Of a stretch of 64,000 nucleotides of DNA, positions 57,937-64,000 are shown in pieces. The stretch spans positions 202,273 through 266,272 of the forward strand of contig JAMYWO010000012.1 in NCBI GenBank assembly GCA_024220525.1, in the 5' to 3' direction. The notes beneath the pieces were generated by a model, which was not told the origin of the DNA, did not search any database, and saw nothing but the letters and a program-made list of their open reading frames with translations. The position numbers and the translations under genes were made by a program. The stretch is from Cochliopodium minus (Eukaryota > Discosea > Himatismenida > Cochliopodiidae). Position 1 is the stretch's first letter, and each line of letters opens with the position of its first letter.

Positions 57937-59828
57937 TTATTTGTTAATCACTGGATAATATCCACATTCATTGTATACAGGATCGTAATCGTGTTTTCCT
58001 CTTAAAGGACAACACCAAACATGAGAAGGAGGTTTTGTTTTCCAATCTATTTCAACTGTTCCCCTATTTTTTTCCTCTAATGCACTAACAGATGAATTTA
58101 ATGTTGTATTGTATGGTATTTCATACTCAAGAGACCACTCGTTTTGTAAAGTATTTGAATGAATGGTTTGATCAGCAGTATAAAATGTTCTGATGTTTGG
58201 ATCAATAGCTTTGAAAAAATGAATTTTATAAATTGTTTTATATTTTAAATTTATATCATTTACCAATTTTGTAATAACCTCGATTCCAAAAGTCTTGACA
58301 GAACAAAGTACATTCAGAAGCTTCACACTCTTCTTTTACAGAGTCACTCCCTTCTCTCCCTCTCCTAAATTTGAACCCCTCGTAAAATGGTTTCGCTTTC
58401 ACTGCAATCATTCCTCCCCCTTTGTGAAGTTATTTGTAATTCAATAATTAAAAGTGATTTAGAAAATATTTACAAGTGCAATACACCTGGAATATTTTTC
58501 CAATTTTTAGTTTTTTTAGCGTTTCTTTATCTACAAAAAAAGGAAAAAAACTATCTGATCGTTCTCCACTCCTAAATTATAAATTTTTTTAAAAAAAATA
58601 AAAGAAAAAGAGGGGAATATAATTACACATCACGAGCAACCCAAGTGTCATAAAGAATATGGTATTTGAGAGATTTAAATTTGAAAGGATTGAAAAAAGA
58701 AGGAGAGAAAGTATTTTCTTTTATTTCCAAAACATCTATTCCACTTATTGCATCCACTCCTTTGTAATACAATAACTTTAATGCATCTTCCGCACAAAAA
58801 AATATATCATTCATAAAAAATATCTTTTCATATCTCCTCCCCTCTCTTTCTCCTCTCCCTTCTCTCCCCTCATTTTTTTTATCATTTTTTTCATTTTTAT
58901 AATCTTTATTGTTATTAGTCTCATCATTTTTATCATCTTTGTTATTATTGTTATTATTATCATTACCATCATCATTATTATTATTATTATTATCATTATC
59001 TTTATTTACAAAATGAGGAGAATGAAGATGAGAGAAAAGAGGATTTATAACTTTATTTCTCATTTGTGAAAGAAAATCTATTCTGTCCATAAATTCATGG
59101 TCTACACTCTTGTCTTTGCTCCACCTTTATTTTAATTTTATTTTAAATTTATAATTCTAGATTTGATCTAAGATTAAATAATATAATAAAAATAATATTA
59201 TTATATAATATAATAAAAATAATATTATATTATATATATTAATTATTTTGTTTTACGGAATGAAATCATTGAGAGAATGAATTTCGTGTTGAATACCCAA
59301 AGATTTTAAGTATTCAGCAAGAAAGAGAACAAAAGGAGAAGTGAGATCAGAGGAATGAGATTCAAGAATGGAAATAAAAGGATGGATAGGTTTTAAATAT
59401 TCAATCAATTTTTGGAATTCACTGAACCAAAAAGGAAAGATTTCCTCATTGTTGTGAAACATGATTGCAATAAACAAATCTTCTTTCCTGGTTAAATATT
59501 CTTTCAAAATTAGGGTAAAATTATAATTTAAATTTCTTGTTCTGCAGAAGGGGAATTTATCTGAATTGGATGCTAGTATCTGTTTTTCCTTATCCAAATA
59601 ATATTTTGAAAGAAATTTTGGAACTTTCTTCCCAATCTTCTTTCTCTCTTTTTTGATGCATTTGCATTCTCTCATTACGATAGTGTCAAGGGTTTTTGAT
59701 TTTTTTTTAATTAGTGAATTATTCTTTAAAATGATGAACAAATAAAGAATAATATAAATAAAAAAGAGAATGTAGAGTATTTTTTTGAGGGAATAGATGT
59801 AAATCCATTTTTTCAGCTTCCTGATCAT
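57937..59828 (-). CDS. GT69 family glycosyltransferase (CAP59/CMT1-like), type II Golgi membrane protein
   Basis: Six exons join in frame to exactly 511 codons: 59828-59257, 59124-58627, 58571-58535, 58486-58474 (13 bases), 58419-58279 and 58208-57937. The N-terminus is a type II anchor ('ILYILFFIYIILYLFIIL'). The family pattern then follows: 'DLFIAIMFHNNEEIFPFW' and 'PFISILESHSSDLTSPFV' (the 'fVSiyEsgSxDxT' block), 'MDRIDFLSQMRNKVINPL', 'MNDIFFCAEDALKLL', 'YDTWVARDVSGE', 'VYCTWGGMIAVKAKPFYEGF', 'CEASECTLFCQDFWNRG' and a Cys-containing end. This is the cryptococcal mannosyltransferase fold, which transfers mannose in capsule or glycan assembly; acceptor unknown here. An Asn/Asp/Lys insertion of about 55 residues (58850-59020) interrupts the catalytic domain between 'RNKVINPL' and 'FFMNDIFF'. 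Its 3' end lies 50 bases from that of the RasGEF fusion gene (convergent). Confidence 0.85.
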
Positions 59829-59908
59829 TTATTCAATCAATTTTTTTTATAATTTTTTCCTTCTTTCAAAAAAACAATTTGATCTTCCTTTTAAAATATA
59901 TATATTGT

Positions 59909-60960
59909 TTAATCATTATACCAATGCAAGAATAGAATGGTGTTGGATAACATCAAAATAAAAATTAAACTAAAAATTCTAAAATCAACACCTCTCTTGG
60001 TCGCTTGGTGAAGGTGATCCTTTCCTTTTTCAATATTTTCAGAAGCATTATCGACAAGTGTATGAATGTGATCGATTTGCTCAGATTGTTTAAGGACATG
60101 AAAGGCAAATAGTTCGCCTAAAGAACTGATTTCTGTTAATTTTTTTTGGATGTCCAAAGTTTTATCGATTGTTCTTTCATATCTCATCAACATCTCTTCA
60201 TTTTCTTCCTTTAATTGTTGTTGTAATTCATTTCCACTCAAAACTTGTTTTTCAATTTCTTTATTATTTTCTTCTAAGAAAGAGATTCCCAATTTTATCT
60301 TTGAATTTTCTTTCTTCTCTTCTTTTTGAGCTTCTTTTTTCTTTGTTTTGTTGCCAAACAATAAAAGTGTGGATTTTCGAGTATTTAATTTTGATTTCTC
60401 TTCCAATTGATTCAATCTCAATTTTTTTTGTTGTTGGAAGATGGTATCCGCTTTATTCAAACTTGTATACAAACTTTCTACTATATTATCTTTAAAACTC
60501 TTTATTTCTTCATTTTCTTTGAAGATAAAATTATCTTTAAGATGATTGATAAAATTTTGTCAATATTATGATTTACCTTGAATCTTGAGTATGGATAATT
60601 TTAATGAATCAATATTGTTTCTATTTTGTGTCAAAAAAAGCTTCGCTTCATAATCCATTTCATCTTTTTCTTTTTCACTTAAATTATTGGATGTTAAAAA
60701 AGATAGTTGATTTAAATCGACATATTGTTCTGCTCTTTTGATCAGATGTTCTTTCAAAGTTTTTATACTTTCAAGCTTTTTACAATTATTGATAATTTAA
60801 AAGCTTAATTTTTTAAAAAATTTATTACTATCTTTGATGCTTCAAAAATGAATTGAGATTTCTCTTTTTTTTCTTGATGATCATCAAGATTCTTATTTTT
60901 GGACTCTATTAATTTGTAATAATCATTTGTCCTATCTATCCTTGTTGATTTCTTTTTCAT
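59909..60960 (-). CDS. STX18: Qa-SNARE of the syntaxin-18/Ufe1 type
   Basis: Three exons join in frame: 60960-60829, 60775-60577 and 60516-59909 (about 312 residues). The N-terminus 'RIDRTNDYYKLIESKNKN' matches the syntaxin-18 opening ('DRTxxFxxxV'), followed by a helical bundle. The C-terminal SNARE helix ('DIQKKLTEISSLGELF', 'AFHVLKQSEQIDHIHTLV', 'ASENIEKGKDHLHQATKR') has the central Gln of the zero layer, then a membrane anchor ending 'NTILFLHWYND', very like the syntaxin-18 tail. Members fuse Golgi-to-ER retrograde vesicles at the ER. The GT69 gene follows in the same orientation 80 bases on, with no sign of a shared transcript. Confidence 0.85.
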
Positions 60961-61065
60961 TTTTTTTTTTTTTAAATTTAGAATATTTTTTATTAACATT
61001 TTTTTCTAATCAAATTGGAAAATTGGGTAGGGAAACGTGTTTCTATTCTTTTTTTTTGGTCATTT

Positions 61066-64000
61066 TCAAAGTTTCAATTGATTCAATTCAAATTGATTTT
61101 CATAGTTTTCTTCTTCTAATTTTTTGAGTTTACGAGGATTGTAAACAGTACAATGATACAACATTACAAAAAGAGCCAAAATGATGGTTCCTCCCAAAAC
61201 ACATGCCACTATTATCCCTGCTTTCACGTCATTTGTCAATTTATTGTTTGGTGGTGTGGTAACTACTGGTGGTGTGGGTGTTGGAGTAGTGGGATCCACA
61301 ATAATACCTTTTTTAAAAAAAAATTATTTATTTTAATTATTTTAATTTATTTATTTTATTTATTTTATTTATTTTATTTATTTTATTTATTTTATTTATT
61401 TTATTTTATTTTATTTATTTTATTTATTTTATTTATTTTATTTATTTTATTTATTTTATTTATTTTATTTATTTTATTTATTTTATTTTATTTTATTTAT
61501 TTTATTTATTTTGGTTATAAAATTTATCAAATTTATTTAAACAAGAGGAAAAAAAGATTACCATTGAAACAGTTTGGAGAGTTTTGACAAAGAGAAGAAT
61601 TACACCAAGAAGGGAGAGAAGAAGAATTGAAACAATTACCAGAAAAATCAATGGAAAAAGAAGAGGGTCTAGAAGAGATTTGAGAAGGGAAAGAACCATT
61701 AAAGTTGTTATTTGATAATGTTATTTGTGTTATATTTTTCAGTGAAAAAAGGGAAGAAGGAATGTTCCCATAAAAATTATTATTTGTTACTGATATCGTT
61801 GTTAACTTTTTCATTCCTTCAAATTTATCTTCCAATACTCCGCTCAATCTGTTTGATCCCAAATCCCTGTTTTAAATAAATAAAAACACAATTAAATATA
61901 AAAATAAAATATATTTTAAAATATAATTAAATATTAAAAATAAAAATATATTTTAAAATTATTAAAAATTGAAAATAATTAAATATAAAGATAAATATTT
62001 GAAAATAATTAAATATAAAGATAAATATTTGAAAATAATTAAATATAAAGATAAATATTTGAAATTAATTAAATATAAAAATAAAATATTTTAAAATATA
62101 AAAATATATTTTAAAATAATTTAAAAAGGAGGGGAAAAGAAGAATACAAGTTTTCAAGGGAAGAGAGGGAAAAGAGGGAAGAAGGGAAAGGACCAGAGAA
62201 AGAATTGGTAGAGAGAAGAAGTTGTTTTAATTGAGAAAGAGAAGAGAAGTCAATGGAAGAAAGAGAACCATTAAATTGATTACTAAATAACCATATCACC
62301 TGTATATTTTTCAAATTTCCCATACTACTCTTTATTTCTCCTCCCAAACTGTTTCCATTCAAATATAACTGTGTTAAACTTGTCAATCCCCCTTTTTTAA
62401 TTTATTTTAATTATTTTAATTAATTTTATCATTATTTATTTAAATAAATATTAAATTAAATTTATGTATTTATTATTAATTTACTTTAAAAAAAAAAGAG
62501 TATTTACCCAAGTCAGGCAAAGTACCAGAAAAACTATTCCCACTTAATTTTAATGTAACCAAATTACTTAAACTGAATAATGAAGTTGGCAATGTTCCCG
62601 AAAATCCCCTATAATTATTTATTATTTATTTATTTATTCTTTATTTATTATTTATTTATTCTTTATTTATTATTTATTTATTTTTTATTTATTTTTTATT
62701 TATTTTATTTATTGATTTATTTAATATTTATTTTTTTTTATTTATATTATTTTATTTTATTTATTATTTAAAGTAATTTTTTGTTAGAGGGTTACGAAGA
62801 GGAAAGATCAAGAGAAGAGAGGAGAGGGAGGGAGGAAAAAGAAAAGGAGGAGAGGGAAGAAGAAAAAGAATTTCTATCTAAATGTAAAACACGTAAATTG
62901 GAAAGAGAAGAAAGAGAAGAAGAGGGAAAAGGAGAAGTTAAAAAAGAATTTGAAATAATTAATTCTTTTAAATTTTTTAAATTTCCTATTGTTGTTGGAA
63001 TTCTTGAATTAAATGAATTAAATGACATTGATATGTTTTCTATCTTCACCATATTCCCTATTTCTCCTGGTATTTCTCCCCCCAAATTATTATTATCTAC
63101 CCTTTTTTAAAAAAAATTAAAAACCTTTATTACTATACTTTAATTATTTAATTATTATTTTATACTTTAATTATTATACTTTAATTATTATTTAATTATT
63201 ATTTTATACTTTAATTATTATATTATACATTTAATTATTATTTTATACTTTAATTATTATACTTTAATTATTATATTATACTTTAATTATTATTTAATTA
63301 TTATTTTATACTTTAATTATTATTTAATTATTATATTATACTTTAATTATTATTTTTATTTTTATTATTTTTATTTTTATTTATATTTTTATTTATATTT
63401 ATATTATTTTTACATTATTTTTATATTATTTTTATTTATATTTATTATTTACCTTAATTCAATTAAATTTACTAACTTTCCAATTTCTTTGGGTATGGTA
63501 CCACTAAGTCTGTTAAATCTTAGTAAAAGGTTTGTTAAATATGTCAAATTTCCAATAGAAGGAGGAATGGAATGATTTGTTAGAGGCTTGCTTTCAACTT
63601 GGCTATAAATTAAAATTTCAATTATTTAAAAATATTAATTTATTTTAATTTATTTATATATTAAAATATATTAATATTTTTAATAAAAATAAAAAATTAA
63701 TAAAATATATTAATGATTGACATCAATTTTCACAAATTGGATGTCAGAAGATACAAAGTCTGAAATAAAAAAGGTATAATAATTTCTTCGATTATTTGTT
63801 TTGAATGGTGTTATTTTTACAAAATTATAACAGATTGAGGGCTTGATGAATTTGTATTATTGCATGTAATTCCTGGCCAATTGCAACTTGGTGTGCTATT
63901 CGAATAAAATCCGCTGCTTGCACCCCAATTATTATAAATATCATTCAATGCACTAACTTAATTTGAAAAGAGATTTTTGAAACATGAATAAAAGATTTTT
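61066..64000 (-). CDS. Plant RLK-like leucine-rich repeat membrane protein without kinase (5' end outside window)
   Basis: Reading on the minus strand from the right edge: an LRRNT-like segment ('LNDIYNNWGASSGFYSNS', 'CNWPGITCNN'; about 63830-63965), then LRR exons ('IPPSIGNLTYLTNLLLRFN', 'LSGTIPKEIGKLVNL', 'IPTTIGNLKNLKELIISN', 'LTQLYLNGNSLGGEI', 'NNNFYGNIPSSLFSLKNI') separated by repeat-rich introns, a Cys cap ('LPSWCNSSLC', 'CFNG'), a short Pro/Thr stalk ('TTPTPTPPVVTTPP'), one transmembrane segment (about 61150-61220) and a 27-residue acidic/Lys tail. There is no kinase, so it is receptor-like or adhesive. LRR consensus is the plant-type 'LxGxIPxxIGNLxxL'. Exon borders are approximate and the signal peptide is not seen because the gene runs off the window. 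Confidence 0.75.
61320..61512. repeat. Tandem 9-bp (ttttattta) repeat in an LRR-gene intron
   Basis: About twenty units of a 9-base T-rich repeat with a few shortened ones, filling the intron just upstream of the last LRR-gene exon. Confidence 0.85.
61981..62070. repeat. 30-bp tandem repeat (3 copies) in an LRR-gene intron
   Basis: Three contiguous 30-base copies ('aaatataaagataaatattt' core) within an intron; the third has one or two changes. Confidence 0.85.
62600..62770. repeat. TTTAT-type simple repeat in an LRR-gene intron
   Basis: Irregular 'tatttattt' units between two LRR exons. Confidence 0.7.
63118..63450. repeat. TTAATTATTA-type simple repeat in an LRR-gene intron
   Basis: Many overlapping copies of 'actttaattatta' and related units fill an intron of about 330 bases between two LRR exons. 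Confidence 0.8.

Noticed and set aside
1-64000. tRNA, rRNA or other structured RNA genes.
   Set aside because: I saw no cloverleaf-like or conserved rRNA segment by eye; a covariance-model scan would be decisive, and a hit would overturn this.

Overview
The window is nuclear DNA of a unicellular eukaryote. It is strongly AT-rich, has many short AT-rich GT...AG introns (mostly about 40-110 bases), uses the standard stop codons, and is rich in Asn/Lys/Ser low-complexity protein tracts. WDR33, a syntaxin-18-type SNARE, RasGEF/RhoGAP, a Sep15/SelM-type protein and a J-protein are all eukaryotic. Long coiled coils, Asn-rich linkers, Ras/Rho signalling modules and a large family of secreted or membrane adhesin-like proteins suggest an amoeboid protist (amoebozoan or Anaeramoeba-like). 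That placement is inference; nothing here proves the species.

Layout. 1-16.5 kb: a tandem array of type I membrane proteins with GLUG-like beta-solenoid ectodomains (complete copies at 243, 6681 and 12007, a truncated copy at about 5.3-6.6 kb, and the trace of another copy just left of the window). 16.6-17.8 kb: a protein with a WHEP-like N-terminus and an RG/RD-rich tail. 18.5-21.5 kb, minus strand: a CCR4/Angel-type EEP protein and WDR33 (461 codons in five exons). 21.6-24.9 kb: a GT2/TPR protein and a METTL24/FkbM-type methyltransferase, followed by a decayed copy of the latter's 3' end. 25.5-29.0 kb: a fifth, divergent GLUG-type protein. 29.5-33.9 kb, minus: a secreted protein with an ice-binding (DUF3494) domain, about 800 residues of collagen-like repeat and a Cys-rich/coiled-coil tail.

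33.9-39.3 kb is gene-poor and decayed: two copies of a dispersed repeat, a broken sirtuin fragment, unrecognised coding-like pieces, and one apparently intact EEP-family gene (36.0-37.5 kb). 39.3-47.8 kb, minus: two very large coiled-coil proteins; the upstream one carries a calponin-homology-like domain revealed only after splicing. 48.1-57.9 kb, plus: a J-protein, an FN3-domain/Asn-rich protein, a Sep15/SelM-like redox protein and a fusion of RhoGAP and RasGEF. 57.9-64 kb, minus: a GT69 (CAP59/CMT1-like) glycosyltransferase with a 13-base microexon, a Qa-SNARE of the syntaxin-18 type, and the 3' part of a plant-RLK-like LRR membrane protein without kinase.

Many products act at the cell surface or in the secretory pathway (GLUG adhesins, LRR receptor, collagen/ice-binding protein, GT69, GT2/TPR protein, methyltransferase, SelM-like protein, ER SNARE), but I see no operon-like organisation and treat this as suggestive only. 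The most noteworthy signals are the mosaic GLUG array with homogenised 3' ends, the RhoGAP-RasGEF fusion with a RhoGAP lacking its arginine finger, the ice-binding/collagen protein with one frame break, and the GT69 gene with its microexon and Asn/Asp insertion.
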